64,000 bases of DNA, from positions 2,125,962-2,189,961 of the forward strand of contig CAMZOI010000001.1 in assembly GCA_947331495.1 (NCBI GenBank), in the 5' to 3' direction. The notes under the pieces are model-generated. The model was not told the origin of the DNA. It searched no databases and saw only the letters and a program-made list of their open reading frames with translations. This document shows positions 27,341-38,395 of the stretch, one piece after another. Numbering within the stretch: the first letter of the stretch is position 1; every line of letters begins with the position of its first letter. The position numbers and the translations under genes were made by a program. The DNA comes from Erythrobacteraceae bacterium Alg239-R51. GTDB lineage: Bacteria > Pseudomonadota > Alphaproteobacteria > Sphingomonadales > Sphingomonadaceae.

Positions 27341-27366
27341 AGGGGAGCCGGTTGGCTCCCCTTCTC
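27341..27366 (-). terminator. Intrinsic terminator of the TonB receptor gene
   Basis: Perfect 9-bp stem AGGGGAGCC (27341-27349) and GGCTCCCCT (27354-27362) with a 4-base loop. On the minus strand it is followed by a run of T (the plus-strand AAAA before 27341), so it terminates the TonB receptor transcript; on the plus strand CTTCTC follows, giving weaker termination for the permease gene. Confidence 0.85.
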
Positions 27367-27389
27367 TATCGGCAGATATGTCCGCTCGC

Positions 27390-30050
27390 CTAGAAGCGAT
27401 AGCGGGCGGTCGCACCGTAGGTCCGCGGTGCGTTGGGATAACCCGACACCGTGCCGGCCTGCGCCACGCCGTCGAAGATCTGCGTGATGTAACGGTCATC
27501 GGTCAGATTGCGGACATAGCCGGACAATTCGAAACCGTTCTCCATCACGAAGGTAATCGAGGCGTTGACCTGGTTCACTTCGCGGCGGAACTGGCGGGCG
27601 ATAGCAATACCTTGCGCGAAGGTCGGGAAGCCGGTCAGACCGTCCGCGATCTGGGTGTTGCTCTCATGGTAGTAATCCAGCCGACCGATCAGCAAATTGC
27701 CGCTGGTGCCGAACTCGTGCGTGTAGGTGCCCGACGTGGCCAGGGTGAATTCCGGGATTCCGGCCGGGGTCAGCCCCGTAAGGTCCCCGACTGCCGAACC
27801 TTCGAAACTATCGAACAGCGGATCGAGATAGGTCAGCGCGAAGGTGAGAACCAGCGGATCGGTCGGGGTCAGAGTTGCATCGAACTCGAACCCCTTGGTC
27901 GACTGTTCACCGGCATTGGCCAGCGCAAAGCCGGTCCCGGTGAAGACGTTGGACTGGAACCCTTCGAGCGTCTGGTCGAACAGGGCCAGATTGAACGCCA
28001 ATCGGTCGAACTGCGCCTTCAGTCCGATTTCGTAGACTTCCGCTTCTTCCGGGGCAGCAAAGCGCGAGCCGGTCGACAAGTTGGCGACGGCCAGGCCCGC
28101 ATCGCGAATGGGCGAAGACGGTGCCAGGATCGTGCTACCGAACGGGCCGGGCGTGAAGTCGGTGGCCAGCGGGCGCGCATCGCGCGACAGGTTGACCGAA
28201 CTTGCCTTGAAGCCCGTTGCGTAGGTGAAATAGACGTTGATGTCGTCAACCAGGTCGAAGGCGGCGCGCAGCGTATAGCTGAAGTCATCGTCCCGTGTCT
28301 GTCCCGGTTCCACCACGTTCGGTACGCCTAGGAAGGGCGGCAGGAACTGCAACGGCCGGAGGGCGAGCAGCGGGTTGGCGGCAGGGTTGGTCGCCGCACC
28401 GGCGATCGCCTGAAAGGCAGCGGGGTTGGCGGCCTGGAACTGACCGATGACCGTGGGCGTCACTGCGCTTGTCGGTATGCCGAGCGCGCCAGCGATCTGC
28501 CCGACGATGACAGCATCGACCAGGTTCGTATTTGCCAGCGGATCGAACGAACTTTGCTGAAGGGTGAAATCCTTCTTGTCGTCGGTGTAGTTGAAGCCAC
28601 CGGTCAACGTCAGCCGGTCGGTGATTTCCAGATCCACCGTGCCGAAGATCGAATAGCTCTCGTTATCCAGCGTGAAGAACTCGCGCGTGGCCGGCCCTTC
28701 CGCGAAGATGGAACCTGCGGGAAAACCGAGCGAGGCTTCCACGCCGGCCAATGTTCCGGGAACACCGCCACCGGCAACCAGGTCGAAGAACAGGCGGGCG
28801 TCTTCGCCATTGTCGAGACCGCTGTTCTGCTTGATCGATTCGTTGAAATAGAAGCCGCCGAGCAGGAAGTTGAGCATCCCGTCGAAGTCGGAGGCGACAC
28901 GCAGTTCCTGGGTAAATGTATCGATCGACTGGTCGCGGAATTCGTTCACCGCATCGGCGCTGGAGAAGTCGACATCCTGCTGCTGAAAGGCGCGCAGTTC
29001 GCGATAGGCGGTAATGCTGGTGAAATTCAGCGCGCCCATCTCGTAATCGGCCTGCAGCGATCCGCCGTAGCTTTCGATCTCGTTTTTAGGGAGCGTGTTC
29101 AGGAACGTGCGGTCGGAGAACAGGTCTTCCGCAGCGATCGCCCCGCCGACGGCGAAGATCAGTGGCACGGTCGGCCCGGCGATCAGGTTTCCGGCGTAGC
29201 AGCACAGCTCGTCGATTTTCGAGTAATCGCCAATGGCGCGCACGCGCAGCGGACCGCCATTGTCGAACAGCAATTGCGCGCGGCCTGAATAACGGTCGCG
29301 TTCGTTGATCTGTTCGTCCTGATTGACAACTTCGACATAGCCGTCACGCTTGTTGTAGTTCCCGTCCAGCGAGAAGGCGATCGAATTGGTCAGCGGACCG
29401 GTAATGTCGCCCTTCAGCACGATATTGTCGTAATTGCCGTAAGTCGCCGAAACCGACCCGCCGAAATCGAACTGCGGCTCGCGCGTGACGACCGAAATCA
29501 CGCCGGCGCTCGCATTCTTTCCGAACAGGGTCGATTGCGGTCCGCGAAGAACTTCGATGCGCTGGACGTTCGCGATATCGTTGATCTGTGCGGCAGAGCG
29601 CGAACGATAGACATTGTCGATGAACACACCGACCGAAGGTTCGATACCGGCATTGTTGGCACCATTGCCGAAGCCGCGAATGACGAAGTTCGTATTCGCC
29701 GAACTTTGCAGCTGGCTGACGCGCAAGGAAGGGGCGACGGTCTGCAGGTCCTGGAGGTCGCGAATTTCGGCGCGCTGGAGCGTTTCCCCGGTGGTCACGC
29801 TGACCGATACGGGCACTTCCTGCAGCGTCGTTTCACGCTTGGTCGCGGTAACGATGATCACGCCTGGTTCGGTTATCGGTGCGACGCGGCGATCGTCATC
29901 GGTCAGTTCGGCATCGTTGTCCTGCGTGCGGACGGGATCGTTTTCGGTCACGTCCTGTGCGGCGGCAAGGCCGGGCAGCGCCAGCGAGGCGGCCCCGGCG
30001 AGCAGGGCGGTACGAACGGTCGCGGCGGGGCCGAATGCGGTAAACTTCAT
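27390..30050 (-). CDS. TonB-dependent outer-membrane receptor
   Basis: Outer-membrane gated beta-barrel of 886 aa taking up a substrate with TonB energy. Signal peptide ends LPGLAAAQ; the TonB box region includes 'GVIIVTATKRETTLQEVPVSVSV', followed by the plug ('SLRVSQLQSSANTNFVIRGFGNGANN', 'VQRIEVLRGPQSTLFGKNASAGVISVVTREP') and a long barrel ending in aromatic TYGATARYRF. The overall type is the catecholate/hydrophobic-substrate receptor abundant in sphingomonads. No transport partner or regulator (no FecI/FecR) is adjacent, so the substrate cannot be assigned. A cysteine pair DELCCYAG appears in an extracellular loop. Confidence 0.94.
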   Translation of the reverse strand: MKFTAFGPAATVRTALLAGAASLALPGLAAAQDVTENDPVRTQDNDAELTDDDRRVAPITEPGVIIVTATKRETTLQEVPVSVSVTTGETLQRAEIRDLQDLQTVAPSLRVSQLQSSANTNFVIRGFGNGANNAGIEPSVGVFIDNVYRSRSAAQINDIANVQRIEVLRGPQSTLFGKNASAGVISVVTREPQFDFGGSVSATYGNYDNIVLKGDITGPLTNSIAFSLDGNYNKRDGYVEVVNQDEQINERDRYSGRAQLLFDNGGPLRVRAIGDYSKIDELCCYAGNLIAGPTVPLIFAVGGAIAAEDLFSDRTFLNTLPKNEIESYGGSLQADYEMGALNFTSITAYRELRAFQQQDVDFSSADAVNEFRDQSIDTFTQELRVASDFDGMLNFLLGGFYFNESIKQNSGLDNGEDARLFFDLVAGGGVPGTLAGVEASLGFPAGSIFAEGPATREFFTLDNESYSIFGTVDLEITDRLTLTGGFNYTDDKKDFTLQQSSFDPLANTNLVDAVIVGQIAGALGIPTSAVTPTVIGQFQAANPAAFQAIAGAATNPAANPLLALRPLQFLPPFLGVPNVVEPGQTRDDDFSYTLRAAFDLVDDINVYFTYATGFKASSVNLSRDARPLATDFTPGPFGSTILAPSSPIRDAGLAVANLSTGSRFAAPEEAEVYEIGLKAQFDRLAFNLALFDQTLEGFQSNVFTGTGFALANAGEQSTKGFEFDATLTPTDPLVLTFALTYLDPLFDSFEGSAVGDLTGLTPAGIPEFTLATSGTYTHEFGTSGNLLIGRLDYYHESNTQIADGLTGFPTFAQGIAIARQFRREVNQVNASITFVMENGFELSGYVRNLTDDRYITQIFDGVAQAGTVSGYPNAPRTYGATARYRF

Positions 30051-30307
30051 TAAAAATCTCTCCTCCACAGGGCGTGCGCGGATTGGCTTTGTCGCACCCG
30101 CTTCACGCTGTCGGCCCGGCGGATATTCGCATGTTCATCCGCCCTCAAGGGTTTAGCCGACCGATGTACGATGCGTTTCGACGTGTGTGCCTTTCGCGTT
30201 ACACCGTTTGCCTTGCCGCAATGCAGCATCTCGGCTAGGGGCGCGCGCGACAATATGGCGCCCGCCGCCTGCCTGCCGTTACGGCATCCTGATAGAAAGC
30301 AAACATC

Positions 30308-32125
<1,818 letters not shown>

Positions 32126-32146
32126 TCCGTTCCCGCACGCACAAGA

Positions 32147-32178
32147 AAGGGGCGCCCCGAAAGGAGCGCCCCTCTTTC
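32147..32178 (+). terminator. Intrinsic terminator after typA
   Basis: AGGGGCGC (32148-32155) pairs with GCGCCCCT (32166-32173), loop CCCCGAAAGGA-like, followed by CTTTCGTTCG. It ends the typA transcript and may also serve the converging ZIP-like gene. Confidence 0.75.
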
Positions 32179-32238
32179 GTTCGTGGCGTGCGATCACCTG
32201 CGGCATGAACAGCGCACGGATGGCCGCCCGACCGCGCG

Positions 32239-32994
32239 TTACGCGGAAACCATGTAGGTCTCGCCCAGCACCAGCGCGGCGTAGAGCGCTGCGCCGCCGA
32301 AGAAGGGGAAGAAGAAGCTCTTCCTTTCCTCGGGCAGTTCTTCTTTCAGCACCAGCAGCACGATGCCCCCGCCGACGAAGGCGAACAGGCCGCCAATGGC
32401 GATCTGCGGCAGGGCAACCGCCAGGCCCAGCGCCCAGCCGCCCAGGGTCGCGGCCACCAGCACCCAGCGTCCGCGCGCGTCGTAAAGCTCGGGGTGGTCG
32501 TCGCGCGTGCCGAAATCGGCGGTGACGAAATGCAGCACCATCGCCGCGAAATAGAGCGCCAGGCCGGGCAGGCTCTCATCCTCGCGGTGGTTGAGCAGAT
32601 AGGCGATGACGCAGACCAGCGTGGCCGATGCGCCGACATGGACCCAGAATATCCCGCTCTCGGGCCGGTCGCGGCGTCCATCCTCCACCCGTTCGTCGCG
32701 CGAGGCCGACACCGCCCGCTCCAGCCCGTAGAACAGCACCAGCCCGGCCAGTGAGAGCGCATAGACCCACCCTTCGGCCAGCGTGGCGCGCAGACCCGTC
32801 ACACGCTCGAACGTCTCGGCATGGGCGGCCAGCTCGGGCATGATGTGCAGGAACACGTAACCCACCGCCACCCCGCCCGCGAAAGACAGCCACCTGCTGC
32901 GCGGTGTGCGTTCCAGAAAGCGCAGATGCCCGACGAACAGATGCACCGCGCAAAAACCAAGCGCCATGGCGAGGGTGAGAAGCGTGGCGTTCAC
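32239..32994 (-). CDS. Polytopic membrane protein, ZIP-like fold
   Basis: About 251 aa with roughly seven to eight hydrophobic segments, starting VNATLLTLAMALGFCAVHLFVGHLRFLE. Histidines occur in membrane or near-membrane positions: GFCAVHLFVGH, 'YVFLHIMPELAAHAE', 'WVHVGASATLVC', 'YFAAMVLHFVTADFG'. 'VFLHIMPE' resembles the HxxPE motif of ZIP metal transporters, but the rest is divergent, so transport of zinc or other metal is unproven. GTG at 32994 (AAGG upstream) is chosen over longer alternatives. It lies 13 bases beyond the small unknown gene on the same strand. Confidence 0.7.
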   Translation of the reverse strand: MNATLLTLAMALGFCAVHLFVGHLRFLERTPRSRWLSFAGGVAVGYVFLHIMPELAAHAETFERVTGLRATLAEGWVYALSLAGLVLFYGLERAVSASRDERVEDGRRDRPESGIFWVHVGASATLVCVIAYLLNHREDESLPGLALYFAAMVLHFVTADFGTRDDHPELYDARGRWVLVAATLGGWALGLAVALPQIAIGGLFAFVGGGIVLLVLKEELPEERKSFFFPFFGGAALYAALVLGETYMVSA

Positions 32995-33007
32995 GGGCCT
33001 TGCTGCC

Positions 33008-33397
33008 TCACAGACCCGGAGCGGCGAAAGCCTCCATCCGCGCGCGATATTCGGCGAGCAGCGCGTCACCCTCGCCATTCTTCAGCCATTCGCAGTAATA
33101 GGGCATCCACACATTGTGGTTGTGCAGTTCGTCGTCGGCGAACGGCTGACTATCCGCCTCGCGGACCACGGCCATGATCTTCATCACCTGCTCGCGAATA
33201 CTGTCCGCCGTATGGCGGCCCCCCGATGGGTAGGGGGTCGGCACGAGATAATGCGCCTCACTTGAGTCGTGCCGGGAAGCCTGATCCGGTTCGTCCTCAA
33301 TGTCGCGCTGGGGTGCATTGGTTTGCGGCACATGGCCGAAGAGATCGTCGATGGCGGCTGCGGCAGGCATGGCCGTGGCATAGCGCAAGCGGCCCAT
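33008..33397 (-). CDS. Hypothetical protein, 129 aa
   Basis: A soluble, acidic protein with no signal peptide. The N-terminal half is Ala/Pro-rich and low in predicted order; the C-terminal half is better conserved in appearance: 'DSIREQVMKIMAVVREADSQPFADDELHNHNVWMPYYCEWLKNGEGDALLAEYRARM'. The tryptophan/tyrosine-rich HNVWMPYYCEW block suggests a small structured helix-loop domain. No family is recognised. ATG at 33397 or 33370 may be the start; a TTG at 33406 is also open. The stop of the restriction-methyltransferase gene is only 13 bases upstream, so cotranscription is likely, but a function in restriction is not shown. Confidence 0.6.
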   Translation of the reverse strand: MGRLRYATAMPAAAAIDDLFGHVPQTNAPQRDIEDEPDQASRHDSSEAHYLVPTPYPSGGRHTADSIREQVMKIMAVVREADSQPFADDELHNHNVWMPYYCEWLKNGEGDALLAEYRARMEAFAAPGL

Positions 33398-33409
33398 GCC
33401 GCTCAAGGG

Positions 33410-36400
33410 TCACGCCGCGCTGTCGAGCAGCTTTTCGACAAGCGCGTCGATTTCTCCCGCGATCCCATCCTCCATCAACGCCTCTCGCACACGTCTGCGC
33501 GCCCTCTGGAACTTCTCGCCCTCGACCAGTTCGACCAGTTGAGCTTTGCCCTCTGCCTTAGCTCCGGCGTCCGCAAGCTTGGCATGAAGCGGATTGTTTG
33601 GATCGAACAGCGGGATGGGGAGGTTCCAGATCACCTTGTCGAAATCGCGGGCCCCGAATTGGCCGCGCGATTGGAAATGTTCGACCGCCGCGCGTGTCAC
33701 CTCGCTGTTGAGAAGCGTCACGAGATAATGCGCTTCCTCAAGTGTGTCTGGAGCAAACCAATACAGTTTATTTTCGATGACCGCAGCCGCGTTTCGTACG
33801 ATACAAGCGGCAGGCCAAGTTCCGGATTTTGTATAGACAACTCGCAAATCAGGTAGCGGAAATTGCTTCACCAGCTTCCCATTGTAGTTTTGCTGCTTTT
33901 CCCAATCAACTTTACTCGATTCTGACTTATGACTCTCCCAGGTGCGCTCTGTTTTTAGCAACCAAGCGGCGAGTTTTTCGAACGCATTCTTTCCCTTGGT
34001 TGAATTCTGTGAATTCAGCATTTCGCCGTTGGAGTTTACCGGAACGACGCCTTCAAATTCGTGAAAAACCCGATAGGGCAGGATGCTCTCTCCGAGGTAA
34101 ATAGGTCTGATAAACTCTTGTTCGACATTGCCGCGAATAGGCTGCACCTCATTCCAAGGCGCGTGGACCGACGACGTCGTTTCAACTAGTGGAGCACTCG
34201 CATCGCTTCCCAACCGCCCGGATACGGGTCGTTCTACGAAGATCAACGTTCGTGGATATAGGGTGGCGCCGTTTCTAAAGATCGTACGATACTTCGAACC
34301 GCCGTCGAACGTACCGATTGCCGGAGCCTTCACCGCCTCTTGGACCCGCAGCTTATCGTCTGCCACCTTTTCCGGCGCATCGCGATAGGGCAGCGCCCCC
34401 GAATAGGCGCGCACCGTATCCGGCACCTTCTTCCCCAGCGCCCGCTTGCGCCCGAACAGCACGCAGGACGGCACCGGAAACAGCGGCGCGACGCTATCAT
34501 CCATCGTCCATGCCTCGTCCCAGGCGATGTTGGAACTATGGAACCGCCCACTGCGAAACTTCTCGAACTGGCCGCGCGTCATCGCCGCCAGCGGCAGCAC
34601 GAAGGCGAGACTTCCCGATGGCCGCAGATAAAGATGCGCAGCGCGCACGGTAAACAAGGCCGACAGGTCGTTCTGCGTAGCGAACTTGCCGCCGACATAG
34701 ACCCGCTCGCCATTCGCCAGCGCCTTGAACCGTGTCTGCAAATCTGCGCTCATGTGGCGATAGGCGACCCAGGGCGGGTTGCCGACCAGCACGTTGGCCC
34801 AGCCGCCGCCGCTCGCCAGCGCCAGCGGGCGCGAGAGGTTGCGCGCGACATAGGACCATATCGTATCGCGCCCTTCCACCCGCAGCTTGTGATAGGTTTC
34901 GTAGGTCGCGCCGAGATCGCGGATCGCCTGCTGTTCTTCCTTGTCCAGCTTGCGTTCGAGCACTTCCTTCGCCTCGCGCTCGATCTGCGCCTCGATCTGC
35001 TCGCGGCTGCGGTCGTTCAGGCTGCCGACCCGCATCGCCTCGATCGCGCGGTCGAACACGGCGGGTTTGGCGCAGATGGGTTCGGGAAAGCTCAGTTTCT
35101 CGCGGCTGCCTTCGCCCGCGGGCGGGGGCGGAACCTGGATCACCAGTTCCTTTTCCACCATGTCCTGCTTCACCGAAAGCTGCATGGAATCGCCGAGATA
35201 GACGGGGATCGACAGGCTGCCGGAACGGTTGTTCAGCACCGGTGCCAGCGCCAGCAGGAAAGTGACGCGCGCGATAATGACCGCGACCGGGTGAATATCC
35301 AGCCCATGCACCATCCGGCACGCCTCGATCGCGCGCCGCTGGGCCTCCATCCCCGCATCTTCCGCCTCTGCCAGAAACAGCCGCACGGCGTGGAACAGGA
35401 AAGTGCCCGAACCGCAGGCCGGGTCCAGCACCTTCTGTTCGACCGGAGCGCGCACTGCGTGGCGCACGACCTTGGCCGCCAGCCAGTCCGGCGTGTAATA
35501 TTCGCCCAGCCCGTGCCGCTCGTCCCGGTCGATGAGCGATTCATAGAGGATTTTCAGCACGTCGCTATCCACCTCGCGCAGGCGGAACCGGCGGACATGC
35601 GCCATGATTTTGCGGATCAGTTCCTCGCCTTCCGGGTCGGCCACCACCCAGTCGAAGAAATCGCTCTCGACCGCACCGTGGACCCCGGCCGAGGCGAAGG
35701 CTTCGCCCGAAAGGAGTTTCCTGGGATCGTCCTCGGCCAGATCCATCACCGCCAGCGCGATGCTCTTGGCGACGATCACGAGATAGGTATGCTGGAACCA
35801 CAACGCGTCGTTCTCGACATCGCGCCCATGGACCAGCTTGAGCAGTTCCGCCCAGAGCTGGCGTTTCAGCGCCTCGGCGGGATGGGCGCTGACGCTGTCC
35901 CACACCTCGCGCAGGGCGGCGTCTACCCGGCGGAAGGCAACGCTGTCTCCGCCCAGTTCTTCGCGCACGGTCAACGCGTCGGGCGGCAACGAGGATTTGA
36001 GGGCGACGACCCCGTCGAGCCAGGCGAGAAATTGTTCGGGCCGGTCGGGATCGAGGGTTGTTTCCTTGATATTCCTGAGCGCGCCGTCCGCCAGTTCGTA
36101 AACCAGCCAGTGCTTGCCATCGGTCGCGATGCCGACGAACGGCTCTCCCTCTTCCCGCTCGCGGTCGGCGAGATAGTCGGGCATCCGGCGCTCGACATCC
36201 TTCAACTCGCGCTTCAGATCGCTCTTCGCTTCCAGGATAGTCCGCCCGATCAACCCATCGAGTCTGCCCGAAACCTCTGGCACACGCTTCTCGAAATGCA
36301 ATTCGTGCAGCGAGGCACCGAATTCCTGGATCAGCAATTCGCGAAAGTCGGCCTTGACCTCGTCATGGCCGGGGCGGCTTGCAAGATGGAACAAGAGGTC

Positions 36401-36436
36401 GCCGGTGGCGGAAAGGATCGAGGGCATATCCTTCAT
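33410..36436 (-). CDS. Fused restriction endonuclease/N6-adenine methyltransferase (type IIG-like)
   Basis: A 1008-aa enzyme expected to both cut and methylate DNA. N terminus: a PD-(D/E)xK-like nuclease pattern with Asp in GRLDGLIGR and ExK in ILEAKSDLKRE (about residues 55-72). Middle: helical connector including 'ILYESLIDRDERHGLGEYYTPDWLAAKVV', then SAM motif DPACGSGTF (about residues 335-343) and catalytic NPPW (about 552), typical gamma-class N6-adenine methyltransferase. C-terminal part (about 650-950) is the target-recognition region, visibly AT-richer (about 33.75-34.33 kb) than the flanks. No separate hsdS or hsdR lies nearby. Recognition sequence unknown. Confidence 0.88.
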   Translation of the reverse strand: MKDMPSILSATGDLLFHLASRPGHDEVKADFRELLIQEFGASLHELHFEKRVPEVSGRLDGLIGRTILEAKSDLKRELKDVERRMPDYLADREREEGEPFVGIATDGKHWLVYELADGALRNIKETTLDPDRPEQFLAWLDGVVALKSSLPPDALTVREELGGDSVAFRRVDAALREVWDSVSAHPAEALKRQLWAELLKLVHGRDVENDALWFQHTYLVIVAKSIALAVMDLAEDDPRKLLSGEAFASAGVHGAVESDFFDWVVADPEGEELIRKIMAHVRRFRLREVDSDVLKILYESLIDRDERHGLGEYYTPDWLAAKVVRHAVRAPVEQKVLDPACGSGTFLFHAVRLFLAEAEDAGMEAQRRAIEACRMVHGLDIHPVAVIIARVTFLLALAPVLNNRSGSLSIPVYLGDSMQLSVKQDMVEKELVIQVPPPPAGEGSREKLSFPEPICAKPAVFDRAIEAMRVGSLNDRSREQIEAQIEREAKEVLERKLDKEEQQAIRDLGATYETYHKLRVEGRDTIWSYVARNLSRPLALASGGGWANVLVGNPPWVAYRHMSADLQTRFKALANGERVYVGGKFATQNDLSALFTVRAAHLYLRPSGSLAFVLPLAAMTRGQFEKFRSGRFHSSNIAWDEAWTMDDSVAPLFPVPSCVLFGRKRALGKKVPDTVRAYSGALPYRDAPEKVADDKLRVQEAVKAPAIGTFDGGSKYRTIFRNGATLYPRTLIFVERPVSGRLGSDASAPLVETTSSVHAPWNEVQPIRGNVEQEFIRPIYLGESILPYRVFHEFEGVVPVNSNGEMLNSQNSTKGKNAFEKLAAWLLKTERTWESHKSESSKVDWEKQQNYNGKLVKQFPLPDLRVVYTKSGTWPAACIVRNAAAVIENKLYWFAPDTLEEAHYLVTLLNSEVTRAAVEHFQSRGQFGARDFDKVIWNLPIPLFDPNNPLHAKLADAGAKAEGKAQLVELVEGEKFQRARRRVREALMEDGIAGEIDALVEKLLDSAA

Positions 36437-36857
36437 GTGCGGGAAAACACCGCTTCAGGTAAAGAAAAATTGTAGGAAATTTGCCCGGCATCGCTGATGC
36501 GAAGAAAAGAGCCGTTTTCCTACATTCGCCCTTGCGTGCTAATCCGCGCATCGGCTCTTTTTGCATCGTCGATCCTCCACCCCGGTCGCGCCGCGCATCG
36601 TGTCGCGGCGCGCGCTGTTTCTCAGGGTATTTCCCCGCCCGCTGCTCGAGCGAAGTTTTTTGCCCCTGGACAGTGTAACACCCGGTCCATGTTTCAGGCT
36701 TCGGCCTGCGAAACTGAACGGATGGCCGGACAGGCCGGCCCTCCCCCGCGCGGTTCGGTCGCGAACTCGGCCTGACCTTTGCCGGACCCTCGGCGGAATC
36801 GGGCGGGTTCGCGGACCCGGTGGCCAAAGCCGGTAACGTTTGTTACCTGCCCGCGCC
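36437..36857. other. Intergenic region without convincing gene
   Basis: 421 bases between the divergent restriction-methyltransferase and putP genes. Short open frames exist in all frames but none has a credible ribosome site or protein-like composition. It is less GC-rich near 36450-36560 than elsewhere and must hold both promoters; I cannot mark -35/-10 boxes with confidence. A small dyad GGCTTCGGCC sits near 36700. No RNA gene seen. Confidence 0.6.
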
Positions 36858-38336
36858 ATGGAAACCGGAACCCTCGTCTCCCTCGCCCTCTACTTCGTCC
36901 TGATGATCGGCATCGGCCTGTGGGCATGGAAGCGCTCGACCGATACCAGCGAGGGCTATCTGCTCGCCGGGCGCAATCTGCCGCCTGCTGTCGCCGCGTT
37001 GTCTGCCGGGGCATCCGATATGAGCGGGTGGCTGCTGCTCGGCCTGCCGGGCGCGCTCTATGCCAGCGGGCTGGTCGAAGCCTGGATCGGCATCGGGCTG
37101 TTCTGCGGCGCTCTGGTCAACTGGATCGTGGTCGCCCCGCGCCTGCGCGCCCAGACCGAAAGCTATGGCAATGCGCTGACCATCCCCGAATTCCTCGCCA
37201 ACCGCTTCCCCTCGCATGCCGTGGCCTTGCGGGTGGCGAGCGCGCTGATCGTGGTGGTGTTCTTCTCGGTCTACACCGCGGCGGGCCTGGTGGGCGGCGG
37301 CCTGCTGTTCGAAACCAGCTTTGCCGGGATCCTGCCCGATATCGGCATGAGCGATTACATGCTCGGCATCTGGATCACCGCGCTGGTGGTGCTGGCCTAC
37401 ACCATGGTCGGCGGGTTCCTCGCCGTCAGCCTGACCGATTTCGTGCAGGGCTGCATCATGGTGGTGGCGCTGGTGCTGATGCCGCTGGTGGTGATGTTCG
37501 GCGCGGGCGGCGAAGGCGGCGGATCGCTGGCCGACGTGCCGGTCGACGGGTTCCTGACGCTGACGCAGGGGCTGACGCTGCTGGGCTTTGTCAGCGCGAT
37601 CACCTGGGGTCTGGGCTATTTCGGCCAGCCGCATATCATCGTGCGCTTCATGGCGATCGACACGGTGGAAAAGGTCAGGACGGCGCGCAATATCGGGATG
37701 ACTTGGATGGGCGTGGCGCTGCTCGGATCGATCGGGATCGGCATTGCGGGGCGCGCCTATGCGGAACGCAACGGCATCGTGGTGGACAACCCCGAAACGA
37801 TCTTCATCGTGCTCGCCAATTTGCTGTTCCACCCGCTGATAACCGGTTTCCTGCTGGCCGCGCTGCTGGCGGCGATCATGTCGACCATCAGTTCGCAATT
37901 GCTGGTGGCGTCAAGCTCGCTGACCGAGGACTTCTACAAGCTGTTCCTGCGCAAGAGCGCGAGCGAGCGCGAGAGCGTGAATGTCGGGCGGATCTGCGTG
38001 GCGCTGGTGGCGCTGGTCGCCATCGTCATCGCCAGCGATCCCGACAGCGAGGTGCTGGGCCTGGTCGCCAACGCCTGGGCCGGTTTCGGCGCGGCCTTCG
38101 GCCCGCTGATCATCCTCTCGCTCACCTGGGACCGCATGACCGGCGCGGGCGCGCTCGCCGGACTGGTCACGGGCGCGCTGGTGGTCATCGCCTGGATCGC
38201 CCTTGGCTGGAATGCAGCGCTGCCGGGCATCGAGAGTGGTCTTTACGAGATCGTGCCGGGGTTCATGGCAGCGTGGGCGGCGATCGTGCTGGTCAGCAAG
38301 GCGACCGCATCGGCGCAGCTGGCCCGGCCAGCCTGA
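36858..38336 (+). CDS. putP: Sodium/proline symporter
   Basis: SSS-family inner-membrane transporter of 492 aa with about 13 transmembrane helices that imports proline with Na+. The N terminus METGTLVSLALYFVLMIGIGLWAWKRS and the signature 'GAMSDMSGWLLLGLPGALYASGL'-type block (here 'GASDMSGWLLLGLPGALYASG'), 'TAAGLVGGGLLFE', 'YTMVGGFLAVSLTDFVQG' and 'ITWGLGYFGQPHIIVRFMAI' match PutP specifically. Start ATG 36858 gives the normal length. No putA is in the window. Followed by an extensin-family gene. Confidence 0.95.
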   Translation: METGTLVSLALYFVLMIGIGLWAWKRSTDTSEGYLLAGRNLPPAVAALSAGASDMSGWLLLGLPGALYASGLVEAWIGIGLFCGALVNWIVVAPRLRAQTESYGNALTIPEFLANRFPSHAVALRVASALIVVVFFSVYTAAGLVGGGLLFETSFAGILPDIGMSDYMLGIWITALVVLAYTMVGGFLAVSLTDFVQGCIMVVALVLMPLVVMFGAGGEGGGSLADVPVDGFLTLTQGLTLLGFVSAITWGLGYFGQPHIIVRFMAIDTVEKVRTARNIGMTWMGVALLGSIGIGIAGRAYAERNGIVVDNPETIFIVLANLLFHPLITGFLLAALLAAIMSTISSQLLVASSSLTEDFYKLFLRKSASERESVNVGRICVALVALVAIVIASDPDSEVLGLVANAWAGFGAAFGPLIILSLTWDRMTGAGALAGLVTGALVVIAWIALGWNAALPGIESGLYEIVPGFMAAWAAIVLVSKATASAQLARPA

Positions 38337-38395
38337 TCGACACCGGCGCGCCCCGTTCGCTTGCGATTAACCATGAGCGCACGATAAGACGGGTC

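Noticed and set aside
34340..36475. A 711-codon open frame antisense to the restriction-methyltransferase
   Set aside because: The minus-strand gene has nuclease and methyltransferase motifs; the opposite frame has none.
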